64,000 nt of DNA from Betaproteobacteria bacterium (GCA_016704535.1 JADIZZ010000004.1:124001-188000), one strand, 5' to 3'. Positions 24,668-33,771 are shown, counted from the first letter of the stretch. A program made the numbers and translations. Notes: generated by a model from the sequence alone, not told the origin.

Positions 24668-24741
24668 CGTTGTTGCTGAACAACGGGCTGAGGTGTTTTC
24701 GCGCCTAAACGTTGGCAAGGGCTCCGGGGGTCTGGTGCAAT
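24668..24741 (+). promoter_or_regulatory. Porin promoter region with dyad
   Basis: TTGGCA (24712-24717), an 18-bp spacer and TGCAAT (24736-24741) form a plausible sigma-70 promoter for the porin, giving a leader of about 90 nt. Upstream, CGTTGTT-GCTG-AACAACG (24668-24685) is a perfect 7-bp dyad that could bind a regulator or form a hairpin. Confidence 0.45.
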
Positions 24742-24837
24742 AGCCTTTAACTTCCGCGTAGGAGGTTGGCCTGATCCGCCCCTTGCCGGGTGAGCACCCT
24801 GATCGGGACCTCTCGTTCAACTTAGGAGATAGCTGCA

Positions 24838-25857
24838 ATGAAAAAATCCCTGCTCGCCCTGGCCGCGCTGACAGCGTTTGCCGGCGTGGCTTCGGCTCAG
24901 TCGTCGGTGACCCTGTTCGGTATCGTCGATGCGGCTGCCCGCAACACGAAGAACGGCAACGCCGGCACCATCAAGTCGCTGATCAGCGGCGGTGGTAACA
25001 CCAGCCGCCTCGGCTTCCGTGGCATCGAAGACCTCGGCGGCGGTATGCGTGCCGGCTTCTGGCTCGAAGGCCAGGTCGACACCGACACCGGCGGTACCGG
25101 CTTCAACTTCGCCCGTCGCGCCACCGTCAGCCTGATCGGCGGTTTCGGTGAACTGCGCCTGGGTCGCGACTTCGTGCCCACCTACTCGAACTGGGGTGCC
25201 GCTGAAATCTTCGGCTACGTCGGCGTAGCCACCACGGCCAACCTGCGCGCCGGCTTCCTGGGCCAGGGCAGCATCGCCACGGCTGTGCGCACGAACAACC
25301 AGATCATGTACTTCCTGCCTGCCATGGGCGGCCTGTACGGCAGCATCAACGTCGGCGCCGGCGAAGGCACGGGCGACAAGTACGTTGGTGGTCGCCTCGG
25401 CTACGCCGCTGGCCCGTTCAACGTCGGCGGCGCTTACGGCAAGTCGGAGCGTGGCGCCGGTGAAATCGAGACCATGAGCGTCACCGGCTCGTTCAACATG
25501 GGCTTCGCGACGCTGCTCGCCGGCTACGAGAACAGCGAGTACACCTCTGGCGCCACCAGCAACGACATCGACCTGATCACCGTGGCAATGACCATGCCGC
25601 TGGGCAAGGGCACGCTGAAGGCCCAGTACACCAAGGCCGACAGCAGCAGCGCCAACTTCGACGCCACGATGTTCGGCGTGGGTTACGTCTACAACCTGTC
25701 GAAGCGCACCTCGCTGTACACCAGCTACGGCAGCATCGACAACGGCGGCAACAAGACCGCCGGCGGCAACTACACGGCCGGCTCGGCTGGCCCGGCTGGT
25801 ATGTTCCGCGGCGAGAAGTCGACCGGCTACGAGTTCGGCATCACGCACACGTTCTGA
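24838..25857 (+). CDS. Gram-negative porin, OmpC-like (betaproteobacterial type)
   Basis: Outer-membrane trimeric general porin of 339 residues. The signal peptide MKKSLLALAALTAFAGVASA is cleaved before QSSVTLFGIVDAA, the usual mature N-terminus of Burkholderiales porins. Markers are SRLGFRGIEDLGGGMRAGFW and FGELRLGRDFVPTYSNW (with the constriction-loop region), and the C-terminus is Phe, as required for Bam assembly. A strong ribosome binding site (TTAGGAGATAG) and a strong terminator downstream fit a highly expressed single-gene unit. Confidence 0.95.
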   Translation: MKKSLLALAALTAFAGVASAQSSVTLFGIVDAAARNTKNGNAGTIKSLISGGGNTSRLGFRGIEDLGGGMRAGFWLEGQVDTDTGGTGFNFARRATVSLIGGFGELRLGRDFVPTYSNWGAAEIFGYVGVATTANLRAGFLGQGSIATAVRTNNQIMYFLPAMGGLYGSINVGAGEGTGDKYVGGRLGYAAGPFNVGGAYGKSERGAGEIETMSVTGSFNMGFATLLAGYENSEYTSGATSNDIDLITVAMTMPLGKGTLKAQYTKADSSSANFDATMFGVGYVYNLSKRTSLYTSYGSIDNGGNKTAGGNYTAGSAGPAGMFRGEKSTGYEFGITHTF

Positions 25858-25896
25858 TCCGATTGCGCCCGGCAACGGGCGCACAGCAGTCTCCTG

Positions 25897-25925
25897 ATTG
25901 GCCGCCTCCGGGCGGCCAATTTTTT
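25897..25925 (+). terminator. Strong intrinsic terminator after the first porin
   Basis: Perfect 10-bp stem ATTGGCCGCC/GGCGGCCAAT (25897-25906, 25911-25920) with loop TCCG, running straight into TTTTT. A second hairpin, GCGCCC/GGGCGC at 25865-25882, lies between it and the stop codon. Confidence 0.9.
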
Positions 25926-25984
25926 GGGTACTGCCCATTCGCACCTGTGCCTCACGTGCTGAGTCACCTGCCGAGTCACCGCCT

Positions 25985-26701
25985 ATGACCACTCGATTCC
26001 CAGTCTGGCTGCCGTTTCTCGTGGTGCTGGCCAGCTGTGCCAGCCTGCCCCCGGCCAACGAAGACCATACGATTCCCGCAGCGCCCGTCCCGGCCGATGG
26101 CCTGGGCTGGCATGCCGTGCCCCTGCCCGGCAAGGAAGCCACCCGTTACAGCTGGACCCGGAAGGACGGCCGCGCTGCGCTGGCCGCCGTGTCCGAGGCC
26201 TCGGCCAGCATGTACCGCCAACACGTGCAGAGGGCGCCCGATGCGCTGGGCGACGTGAGCTTCTCCTGGTGGGTGCAGGACCTGGTGGTCGGTGGCAGCG
26301 TCGCTGACGCCTCTCGCGAAGACGCGCCGGCCCGCGTGATGTTCGCCTTCGGTGGCGACACGGCACGGCTGCCGATGCGCACCCGCGCGCTGTTCGAGCT
26401 GGCCGAAGCGTTGACCGGTGAGAAGCCGCCTTACGCCACCCTCATGTACGTCTGGGACGCCCAGGCCCCCGTCGGCAGCGTCATCGTCAACCCGCGCAGC
26501 GACCGCATCCGCAAGATCGTGGTCGACTCCGGCCCTGGCGAGCTTCGCCGCTGGCGCGAGCATCGGCGCAACCTGACCGCGGACTTCCGCCTGGCCTTCG
26601 GCGAGGAGCCGGGCGACTTGAAGTCGATCGCGGTGATGACCGACAGCGACAACACACGCTCACGTGCGGCGTCGTGGTACGGATCGGTCGACCTGCACTG
26701 A
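25985..26701 (+). CDS. DUF3047 family lipoprotein
   Basis: Predicted lipoprotein of 238 residues. The N-terminus MTTRFPVWLPFLVVLASCAS carries a lipobox LASC, so the mature protein begins at Cys18. The body fits DUF3047: WWVQDLVVGGSVADASREDAP, APARVMFAFGG, LMYVWD and KSIAVMTDSDNT. No catalytic function is known for this family; several members are envelope proteins. It lies alone between two porin genes on the same strand, after a strong terminator, so it must have its own promoter. Confidence 0.8.
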   Translation: MTTRFPVWLPFLVVLASCASLPPANEDHTIPAAPVPADGLGWHAVPLPGKEATRYSWTRKDGRAALAAVSEASASMYRQHVQRAPDALGDVSFSWWVQDLVVGGSVADASREDAPARVMFAFGGDTARLPMRTRALFELAEALTGEKPPYATLMYVWDAQAPVGSVIVNPRSDRIRKIVVDSGPGELRRWREHRRNLTADFRLAFGEEPGDLKSIAVMTDSDNTRSRAASWYGSVDLH

Positions 26702-26854
26702 AGCGGTGCGCGAGGGATGCGCGAGGGGTGCGGGCAGTCTGGCGCCCCAGGGATAGCGCGTGTGTTCCCAGCGCAACAAGCGCACCACTCGCGCGCGCGG
26801 CAGCACCAAAATATCGGTATAGCCCCACAGGCGTATCGGAGACAGGCACCCATC

Positions 26855-28087
26855 ATGAAGAAGACCTTTGTTTTCACGGCCCTCGCCACAGCCGCCCTTG
26901 CCTGCAGCGCGCAGACCAGCGTCACTGCCTACGGCATCCTCGATGTCGGTGTGTCGCAGGTTTCGGGCTACAAGGGCGGCTCGGTCAAGATGCTCTCCAG
27001 CGGCATCATGGACGGCACGCGTCTGGGCTTCCGCGGCACCGAAGACCTGGGTGGCGGCTGGCGCGCGCTGTTCACGGCCGAAGCCCGCATCGAGGCCGAC
27101 AACGGCACGAGCGGCAGCCGGCCGCAGTCGGGCACCCAGTTGCCCGACCGTGTCTCGCAGGCGGCCCTGCTGGGCCTGCCCAATGCGCTGCAGCCGGTGG
27201 TCAACGCCGTCTCGGGTGGTATCGGCAATACCATTGGCGTCAACCTGGCAGGTGCCTTCTGGGACCGCCAGATCTTCGTCGGACTGGTGACGCCCGTCGG
27301 TGCCATCCTCGCTGGCCGGCAGTACACGCCAGCCTACGAGATCAACGCCACCTTCGATACGCTGCAGACGCAGTCGAGTCTTGCCGCTGGCCAGGTGGCG
27401 TCCATCCCGGCGTCGGTCGATATCCGCCTCAGCAATTCACTGGCCTACCGCATCCAGCTCGGTGGCTTCTCGGCCGCACTGATGGCCGCTGCTGGCGAGG
27501 GCTCGACAAGCACCGGCAAGTTCCTAGGTGCCAATGCGATGTACAAGACACCGGCGTTCTCGTTCGGCGTGGGCTACAACACCCGCGAAAACGAGAAGGG
27601 TGCCAAGTCCTTGACCAGCACCCTGGTCGGCGCGACCGTGGCCCTGGGCCCGGGTTCGGTGTCGGCGATGTACGGCCAGATCAAGGACAGCAACCCGACC
27701 GGCGTCTCAGGCATCGCGGCGCAGGTCACACCCAGCGTGGGTGCGGCCACGGCGGCCGTCGTGCAGGGCGCCTACGTGAACGGCTTCAAGCAGGACGGCA
27801 CGCTGATGCACGTCGGCTACAAGCTCGTGACCGGCCCGAATACCTTCTATGTCGCCTACACCAAGATGGATGACAAGCGTGCCGCCAACGCCGACACCGT
27901 GTCCTATGGCGCGGCCTATTCGTACGCGCTGTCCAAGCGAACCGACATCAATGCCGTGGCCACGCGCTTCGTCAACAGCGGGCTGGGCCAGGCCGCACCG
28001 GGCGCCGCGGGTTACCTGGGCGGTGTGACAGCCAAGGCCGGCGATGATTCCACCAGCTTGGCCTTGGGCGTCCGCCACCGCTTCTAA
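26855..28087 (+). CDS. Gram-negative porin (second, larger paralogue)
   Basis: Outer-membrane porin of 410 residues, related to but clearly different from the one at 24838. The signal peptide MKKTFVFTALATAALACSA is followed by QTSVTAYGILDVGV. It shares TRLGFRGTEDLGGGWRALF and ends with HRF. A long insert of about 40 residues (QAALLGLPNALQPVVNAVSG region) sits where extracellular loop 1 or 2 is expected, and the constriction loop reads FDTLQTQSSLAAGQVAS. The ATG at 26855 was chosen because it starts the signal peptide. Different loops suggest different permeability or surface exposure from the first porin. Confidence 0.93.
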   Translation: MKKTFVFTALATAALACSAQTSVTAYGILDVGVSQVSGYKGGSVKMLSSGIMDGTRLGFRGTEDLGGGWRALFTAEARIEADNGTSGSRPQSGTQLPDRVSQAALLGLPNALQPVVNAVSGGIGNTIGVNLAGAFWDRQIFVGLVTPVGAILAGRQYTPAYEINATFDTLQTQSSLAAGQVASIPASVDIRLSNSLAYRIQLGGFSAALMAAAGEGSTSTGKFLGANAMYKTPAFSFGVGYNTRENEKGAKSLTSTLVGATVALGPGSVSAMYGQIKDSNPTGVSGIAAQVTPSVGAATAAVVQGAYVNGFKQDGTLMHVGYKLVTGPNTFYVAYTKMDDKRAANADTVSYGAAYSYALSKRTDINAVATRFVNSGLGQAAPGAAGYLGGVTAKAGDDSTSLALGVRHRF

Positions 28088-28111
28088 CCCCGTCATTACG
28101 TTCGTCGCTTG

Positions 28112-28132
28112 TCGGGCCCCGCTGGGGCCCGA
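28112..28132. terminator. Bidirectional hairpin between porin and lysA
   Basis: Perfect 9-bp inverted repeat TCGGGCCCC/GGGGCCCGA with loop GCT, lying between the convergent porin and lysA genes. The T-run is weak, so it is a likely but not textbook terminator. Confidence 0.6.
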
Positions 28133-28184
28133 TCTCATTCCCGGGCCCGCATTCCAGTCCAGCAGGCGGCCCGGAGGTCTGGTG

Positions 28185-29465
28185 CTACAGCAGCCGCTCG
28201 CCCGCGAACAGCGACCGCACGTCCTCGCGTTCGCGGATGAGGTGCACACGCGACCCGTCGACCATCACCTCGGCAGCCCGTGGCCGCGTGTTGTAGTTGC
28301 TGGCCATCGCCATGCCGTAGGCGCCGGCCGACAGCACCGCAAGCTTGTCGCCGCATTCGACGGCCAGGCGGCGGTCGCGGCCCAGCCAGTCGCCCGACTC
28401 GCAGACCGGGCCGACGACGTCCCAGGTGTGCGGCACAACACCGGCGCGCTGCACGCAGGGTTCGATGCGCATCCAGGCCTCGTAGAGCGCCGGGCGCATG
28501 AGGTCGTTCATCGCTGCATCGACGATGCAGAAGTTCTTGCCGCCATCGTCCACCTGCCCGGGCTTGAGCACCAGCACCTCGGTCACCAGCACGCCGGCGT
28601 TGCCGACCAGCGACCGCCCGGGCTCGAACAGCAGTTCGCGGTGCCCGTGGCCACGCGTGTCCAGTTTCTGCAGCAGCGCCCGCACCATCTCGGACGCGGC
28701 CGGCGGCATCTCGTCGGTATAGGTGATGCCCAGGCCACCGCCGACGTCGACATGGTGGATGGGAATGCCCGCGGCTTCGACCTCTTCGACGAGGTCGAGC
28801 AGGCGGTCGAGCGCGTCGAGGTAAGGGGCCAGTTGCGTGATCTGCGAACCGATGTGGCAGTCGATGCCCTGCACGTGCAGGCCGGGCAACGCCGCGGCAT
28901 GACGGTAAGCGGCCACGGCTTGGTCGTGGGCGATGCCGAACTTGTTGCCCTTCAGCCCGGTGGAGATGTAGGGGTGCGTGCCGGCGTCGACGTCGGGATT
29001 CACGCGCAGGCTCACGGGCGCACGGCAGCCCAGGGCCAGTGCTTCGGCGTTCAGCGTGTCGAGTTCGGATGCACTCTCGACGTTGAAGCAGCGCACGCCG
29101 GCCTGCAGCGCCTGGCGCATTTCGGCGCGGGTCTTGCCGACGCCAGAAAAGACGACGCGGCTGGCGTCGCCGCCGGCGGCCAACACACGCGCCAGTTCAC
29201 CGCCCGAGACGATGTCGAAGCCGGCCCCGGCCTGCACGAAAGTCTGCAGCACGGCCAGGCTAGAGTTGGCCTTCATCGCATAACAGACCAGGTGACGGCG
29301 ACCCTGCAGCGCACGTTCGTAGGCCTGAAAGGCGTCGCGCATGGCCGAACGCGAGTACACGTACAGCGGCGTCCCGAAACGCGCAGCCAGTTCGGCAAGC
29401 GAGTGACCTTCGAGCCGCAACTCGCCGGCGTCGCGGGCGAGGTAGGGGGCGCCCGGCAGCGTCAT
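28185..29465 (-). CDS. lysA: Diaminopimelate decarboxylase
   Basis: PLP-dependent final enzyme of lysine synthesis, 426 residues, cytoplasmic. The alanine-racemase-like barrel holds the PLP lysine in VCYAMKANSS (Lys65), the GxGxxG-like DVGGGLG, and HIGSQI and EPGRSLV. The C-terminal beta domain has CESGDWLGRDR, the active-site Cys region. The start ATG at 29465 overlaps the lptM stop (ATGA) and fits the family; a longer in-frame extension only covers the lipoprotein gene in another frame. Confidence 0.97.
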   Translation of the reverse strand: MTLPGAPYLARDAGELRLEGHSLAELAARFGTPLYVYSRSAMRDAFQAYERALQGRRHLVCYAMKANSSLAVLQTFVQAGAGFDIVSGGELARVLAAGGDASRVVFSGVGKTRAEMRQALQAGVRCFNVESASELDTLNAEALALGCRAPVSLRVNPDVDAGTHPYISTGLKGNKFGIAHDQAVAAYRHAAALPGLHVQGIDCHIGSQITQLAPYLDALDRLLDLVEEVEAAGIPIHHVDVGGGLGITYTDEMPPAASEMVRALLQKLDTRGHGHRELLFEPGRSLVGNAGVLVTEVLVLKPGQVDDGGKNFCIVDAAMNDLMRPALYEAWMRIEPCVQRAGVVPHTWDVVGPVCESGDWLGRDRRLAVECGDKLAVLSAGAYGMAMASNYNTRPRAAEVMVDGSRVHLIREREDVRSLFAGERLL

Positions 29466-29605
29466 CGCGCGGGTGCAGAAGCGGCGCCGGCAGTCGACGG
29501 CAGGCTCAAGGGACCCTTCTGCCCGCAGCCCGCCAGCATGGGCGCCGCGACCGTCACGCACGCCCACGCCAGCAAGGGGGTGAGCACGCGCGCCGCTAAA
29601 CTCAT
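29462..29605 (-). CDS. lptM: LPS translocon maturation chaperone LptM (YifL-like small lipoprotein)
   Basis: Lipoprotein of 47 residues with the signature LAGCGQKGPLSLP: lipobox LAGC, then the CGQKGPL motif that defines LptM/YifL. LptM assists oxidative maturation of the LptD-LptE complex in enterobacteria. Its place directly before lysA is conserved in many proteobacteria. The ATG at 29605 gives the usual short signal; an upstream ATG at 29623 (adding MQKRCR) lies 7 nt after a TAGAAT hexamer on the minus strand and might be a leaderless start. Confidence 0.85.
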   Translation of the reverse strand: MSLAARVLTPLLAWACVTVAAPMLAGCGQKGPLSLPSTAGAASAPAR

Positions 29606-29635
29606 CCGACACCGCTTTTGCATGCGAAGGATTCT

Positions 29636-29986
29636 ATGAGCTCGGCCCCCACGCCTTCGGCGCTCAGCAACACCGAATACCAGAGCGAAACCGCGGCGCT
29701 CCTGGCACGCATCGAAGCCACCGCCGACCGCTGGCTGCAGGATGACGTCATCGACATCGACACCCATCGCACCGGCGGATTGCTGGAACTTGCCTTCCCC
29801 GACGGCAGCAAGATCATCATCAATACGCAGCCGCCGCTGCACGAAGTGTGGATGGCGGCGCGCAACGGCGGCTTTCATTACCGGTGGGTCGGCGGGCAGT
29901 GGTGCGATACCCGCGACGGCAGCGAGTTCATCGCCGCGCTCTCGCGGCACGCCAGCCAGCAAGGCGGCAAGCCGCTGCAGTTCTGA
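29636..29986 (+). CDS. cyaY: Iron-sulfur cluster assembly protein CyaY (frataxin)
   Basis: Frataxin homologue of 116 residues that binds iron and modulates IscS-driven cluster assembly in the cytoplasm. The acidic helix 1 (LARIEATADRWLQDDVIDIDTHRTGG) supplies the iron-binding ridge. The sheet contains LELAFPDGSKIIINTQPPLHEVW, then GGFHYRW and DTRDGSEFIAAL, all family hallmarks. It has a close Shine-Dalgarno (AAGGA) and diverges from lptM with only 30 bp between starts. It meets mrcA stop to stop. Confidence 0.95.
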   Translation: MSSAPTPSALSNTEYQSETAALLARIEATADRWLQDDVIDIDTHRTGGLLELAFPDGSKIIINTQPPLHEVWMAARNGGFHYRWVGGQWCDTRDGSEFIAALSRHASQQGGKPLQF

Positions 29987-32365
29987 CTAGCGTCGGAAGA
30001 GGTCGAGGATGCTGCCGCGTTCCTCGGTGGTCGGCGGCTCGGGAATCTTGTCGGAGAGGCCCACGCTGGTGATGCCGCCGCCATGTGCGTACTCGTCGAA
30101 GACCCAATAGGGGCCTTGCTGCACGACACCTTCGGGCGCCTCGGGCTGCCGGACCGGCACAGCCCGCAGCGCGTGCTGCATGAACTCGATCCAGACCGGC
30201 AGCGCCAGGCCGCCGCCGGTCTCGCGGTCACCCAGCTTGCGCGGCGTGTCGTAGCCGATCCAGACCACGGCGGTCAGCGTTGGGTGGTAACCGGCGAACC
30301 AGGCGTCCATCGAGTCATTGGTGGTGCCGGTCTTGCCGTAAAGGTCGGGCCGCTTCAACGTGGCCTGTGCGCGCGCAGCGGTGCCCGAGCGCGCCACTTC
30401 CTGCAGCAGCGTGCCCATCACGAAGGCGTTGCGCGCTGACAGCGTGCGCCGGCTCTCGTCGAGCCCCGGGAGGCGGGCCTCCATCACGATCTTGCCCTTC
30501 TGGTCGACGATGCGCTGGATGAGCTGCGGCGACGTGGCATAGCCCCCGTTGGCGAACACGCTGTAGGCGCTGGCCATCTGCATCGGTGTCACCGAGCCGG
30601 CCCCCAGCGCCATCGTCAGGTAGGCGGGATGTTTGCTCCCATCGAAGCCGAACTGCTGTATCCACTCCTGAGCGAACTCCACCCCCGTGCCCTGCAGCAC
30701 GCGGATCGAGACCATGTTCTTCGACTTGGCCAGCGCCGTATGCAGCGGCATGGGTCCCTCGAACTTGCCGTCGTAGTTCTTCGGCTCCCAGGGCTGGCTG
30801 CCGGTGGCGCCAGCGTCGAAGAACAGCGGTGCGTCGTTCACGACCGTAGCCGGTGTGAAGCCCTTTTCCAGCGCCGCCGAATAAATGAAGGGTTTGAAAC
30901 TGGAACCGGGCTGGCGCCACGCTTGCGTGACGTGATTGAACTTGCCACGCTTGAAATCGAAGCCCCCCACCATGGCCCGCAGGGCGCCAGTGCCAGGGTC
31001 CATCGCCACGAAGGCGCCTTCCACCTCGGGCAGCTGGGTCAGTGCCCACGCGCCCTTGGCGAAGCCCGGGGAGCGGTAGGCGCGCACCACGGCACCACGC
31101 CGGATCTGCGTCTTCGGCCCGGCCTTGGGCGAAAGCCCTGAAGTGACCGGCCGCAAACCCTCGCCAGTGACAGTGACGGTGTCGCCCGACTGCAGCATGG
31201 CCACGACCTGGCGCGGATCGGCTTCCAGTACCACTGCGGCGCGAAGATCGTCGTTGTCGGGAAAGTCGGACAGCGCTTCGGCCACGCGGGCGTCTGTCAG
31301 CGCGGGATCGGCGGGCAGGTCCACATAGGCCTCGGGGCCACGGTAAACCTGACGCAATTCGAAGTCCATCAGGCCCTTTCGAAGCGCGCGGTAAGCGACC
31401 AATTGGTCAGCTGCGTTCACCGTCAGGTAGACGTTCAGGCCTCGGCTGTAAGAGTCGTCGCCATACTGCGCGAACACCAGCTGTCGCGCAGTTTCGGCCA
31501 CGTACTCTGCATGGGTGGCGCCTTCGTTCTGGGTGCGGTAAAGCAACTTCTGGGCTAGCGCCTCCTCATGCTGTGCCTCGGTAATGAAACCGGTCTCGAA
31601 CATGCGGTTGATGATGTAACGCTGGCGCTGTGTGGCCCGTTTCGGGTTGGACACCGGGTTGTAGGCTGATGGCGCCTTGGGCAGACCGGCCAACATCGCG
31701 GCTTCGGCCACGGTCACTTCCTTGAGCTTCTTGCCGAAGTAGATTTCGGCAGCCGCGGCAAAACCGCTGGCGCGCTGCCCGAGGAAGATCTGGTTCATGT
31801 AGAGCTCGAGGATCTGGTCCTTGCGCAACAGCCGCTCGATCTTCAGTGCCAGAAGGATCTCGTAGATCTTTCGCGTGAAGGTCTTTTCAGTCGAAAGGTA
31901 AAAATTGCGTGCTACTTGCATCGTGATCGTGCTGGCACCCTGGCTGCGCGCATCGCGCAGGTTTTCCAGCGCGGCGCGCGCGATACCCTTGTAGTCGACA
32001 CCACCATGCTGGTAGAAGCGCGCGTCCTCGGCAGCAAGCACCGCGTCCTTCATGACCTGCGGCATTTCCGCGATGGGCATGAAATTGCGTCTTTCCTCGC
32101 CAAATTCTGCCAATTGCACGCCGTCTGCTGAGAAAACGCGCAGGGGCAGCTTGGGACGGTAGTCGGCCAAGCTGTCGATTTCGGGCAGGTTGGGATAGGC
32201 CACGGCCAGAGCCACGCCTACCACCAGCAGCAGCCCCAACAGCCCCGAGACGGCCAGCCCCGCCACCCAGACCAGCACTCGCAGCGCCGGATGCAGCGGC
32301 CCCGCGCGCCGCTGGGGGCGTTCGGAGCGGTCTACGGGGTCTGGACTGGACTCGGGCGGGGGCAT
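29987..32365 (-). CDS. mrcA: Penicillin-binding protein 1A
   Basis: Bifunctional peptidoglycan synthase of 792 residues anchored by a helix at about 29-50. The glycosyltransferase (GT51) domain has AAEDARFYQHGGVDYKGIAR, GASTITMQVARNFYL and RKIYEILLALKIERLL. An OB-like insertion follows (about 320-420). The transpeptidase domain carries the active-site SSFKP (within PGSSFKPFIYSAAL), the SKN triad and KTGTTND. Divergence from pilMNOPQ is the common arrangement in betaproteobacteria and gammaproteobacteria. A perfect TATAAT -10 lies upstream. Confidence 0.97.
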   Translation of the reverse strand: MPPPESSPDPVDRSERPQRRAGPLHPALRVLVWVAGLAVSGLLGLLLVVGVALAVAYPNLPEIDSLADYRPKLPLRVFSADGVQLAEFGEERRNFMPIAEMPQVMKDAVLAAEDARFYQHGGVDYKGIARAALENLRDARSQGASTITMQVARNFYLSTEKTFTRKIYEILLALKIERLLRKDQILELYMNQIFLGQRASGFAAAAEIYFGKKLKEVTVAEAAMLAGLPKAPSAYNPVSNPKRATQRQRYIINRMFETGFITEAQHEEALAQKLLYRTQNEGATHAEYVAETARQLVFAQYGDDSYSRGLNVYLTVNAADQLVAYRALRKGLMDFELRQVYRGPEAYVDLPADPALTDARVAEALSDFPDNDDLRAAVVLEADPRQVVAMLQSGDTVTVTGEGLRPVTSGLSPKAGPKTQIRRGAVVRAYRSPGFAKGAWALTQLPEVEGAFVAMDPGTGALRAMVGGFDFKRGKFNHVTQAWRQPGSSFKPFIYSAALEKGFTPATVVNDAPLFFDAGATGSQPWEPKNYDGKFEGPMPLHTALAKSKNMVSIRVLQGTGVEFAQEWIQQFGFDGSKHPAYLTMALGAGSVTPMQMASAYSVFANGGYATSPQLIQRIVDQKGKIVMEARLPGLDESRRTLSARNAFVMGTLLQEVARSGTAARAQATLKRPDLYGKTGTTNDSMDAWFAGYHPTLTAVVWIGYDTPRKLGDRETGGGLALPVWIEFMQHALRAVPVRQPEAPEGVVQQGPYWVFDEYAHGGGITSVGLSDKIPEPPTTEERGSILDLFRR

Positions 32366-32391
32366 AAAGAACCCGTCATTCGGGCCGAAAG

Positions 32392-32397
32392 ATTATA
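32392..32397 (-). promoter_or_regulatory. -10 element of mrcA
   Basis: Minus-strand TATAAT, an exact consensus match, 27 bp upstream of the mrcA ATG. The -35 position (TTCAGG at 18-bp spacing) is weak and lies in a 6-bp dyad. Confidence 0.6.
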
Positions 32398-32583
32398 GGA
32401 AGCCGAACTCGGAGCCCTGAAGCCGACTTCAGAGTCCATCGAGGACACCCGTTGGGGTCCTGAGTCTCGGGCCCCAGCACATCGGGCCCTTGGCGACGTC
32501 GGTGGGTCTTGCGGCTTGTTTCAACTGGTCGACGAGCGTGAGGGATTGGCAACGATACGGGCAGTCTATGGGCGGCTTTTTCT

Positions 32584-32612
32584 TTGTTATACAAAGGCTT
32601 TACTGCTAGCAT
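32584..32612 (+). promoter_or_regulatory. Candidate promoter for pilMNOPQ
   Basis: TTGTTA (32584-32589), 17-bp spacer, TAGCAT (32607-32612), each 4 of 6 to consensus. The predicted leader is about 73 nt to the TTG start of pilM. It lies in the most AT-rich part of the gap. Confidence 0.4.
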
Positions 32613-32691
32613 TGAAGTAACTTCTTAACAAGCCTGGGGCTCATTTCGGGTTCTTGACGACTGATGGCCGCAGGGCTGGGGAGTGTGAAAC

Positions 32692-33771
32692 TTGGGTTTT
32701 CTTGACGCATTGCTGGGGCGCAAGTTCCCGCCCATGATCGGCTTGGACATCAGTCCATCCAGCGTGAAGCTGGTTGAACTCGGCCAGACAGCCGCCGGCG
32801 AATACGTGCTCGAGCGGTTTGCTTCCGAGCCGTTCGAGAAGGGCTGGATTACCGACGGCCAGATCGAAAAGTTCGACGAAGTGGCTGCCGCCGTCAAGCG
32901 AGTGGTCAGCAAGAGTGGCACCAAGACCAAGCAAGTGGTCATGGCGATGCCGCAGTCGGCGGTCATTACCAAGAAGATCATGCTGCCCGCTGGTCTGCGC
33001 GAAGAAGAGCTGGAAGTCCAGGTCGAGTCCGAGGCCAACCAGTACATCCCCTTCTCGCTCGATGAAGTGAGCCTCGACTTCTGCGTCGTCGGCCCCAGCC
33101 CCACTTCGGCCGGTGACGTCGAAGTCCTCATCGCCGCGTCGCGCCGGGACCGCGTGCAAGACCGGCAGGGCCTGGCCGAGGCCGCGGGCCTGAAGCCGGC
33201 CATCCTGGACATCGAATCGCATGCCTCGCGCATGGCAATGAGCCGCGTCGTCGCCACGCTGCCCAACGAGGGCCGGGACGCCTTGGTGGCGCTCTTCGAG
33301 ATCGGCGCCGACACCACCAGCCTAAAGGTGCTGCGAGACGACGAGATGCTCTACGACCGCGACCAGGCCTTCGGCGGATCGCAGCTCACGCAGCTCATTT
33401 CGCGCCAATACGGTTTTTCCTTCGAGGAAGCCGAGGTCAAGAAGCTGAGCGGCGACTTGCCTGAAGACTACGAGAGCGTGATCCTCGCGCCCTTCGTGGA
33501 CAGCCTGTCCCAGGAAATCGGCCGCGCGCTGCAGTACTTCTTCACCAGCACGCCTCACCACAAGGTGCACTACGTGATGCTGGCCGGTGGCACGGCGACG
33601 CTGCCCGGCCTGAAGGACCGCGTCACCGACCTCACCGGCTTCGCCTCGAGCGTCGTGAACCCATTCGACCAGATGCAGCTCGGCTCTGCGGTGCGCGAGA
33701 GCCGCGTGCGCCGCGAGGCGCCGTCCTACCTGACGGCCTGCGGCCTGGCGATGCGGAGGTTCCTCCAGTGA
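32692..33771 (+). CDS. pilM: Type IV pilus inner-membrane alignment protein PilM
   Basis: Cytoplasmic actin-like ATP-binding protein of 359 residues that docks to PilN at the inner membrane. It has PMIGLDISPSSVKLVELG (phosphate 1), FEIGADTTSLKVL (phosphate 2), FGGSQLTQ and LAGGTATLPGL (adenosine). The TTG at 32692 starts MGFLDALLGRK, as in relatives; the first in-frame ATG (32734) would remove the first strand. It heads the pilMNOPQ operon. Confidence 0.96.
   Translation: MGFLDALLGRKFPPMIGLDISPSSVKLVELGQTAAGEYVLERFASEPFEKGWITDGQIEKFDEVAAAVKRVVSKSGTKTKQVVMAMPQSAVITKKIMLPAGLREEELEVQVESEANQYIPFSLDEVSLDFCVVGPSPTSAGDVEVLIAASRRDRVQDRQGLAEAAGLKPAILDIESHASRMAMSRVVATLPNEGRDALVALFEIGADTTSLKVLRDDEMLYDRDQAFGGSQLTQLISRQYGFSFEEAEVKKLSGDLPEDYESVILAPFVDSLSQEIGRALQYFFTSTPHHKVHYVMLAGGTATLPGLKDRVTDLTGFASSVVNPFDQMQLGSAVRESRVRREAPSYLTACGLAMRRFLQ

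Larger units (their letters stand above)
32366..32691. other. mrcA-pilM divergent control region
   Basis: This 326-bp gap holds no gene. It contains TATAAT for mrcA (minus strand, 32392-32397). For pilM there is a candidate promoter TTGTTA-17-TAGCAT (32584-32612). Three dyads are present: CTGAAG-CCGA-CTTCAG (32417-32432, around the expected mrcA -35), CTTTGT-TAT-ACAAAG (32582-32596, over the pilM -35) and GAAGT-A-ACTTC (32614-32624, at the predicted pilM start). They may be operators; no regulator is implied. Confidence 0.5.
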
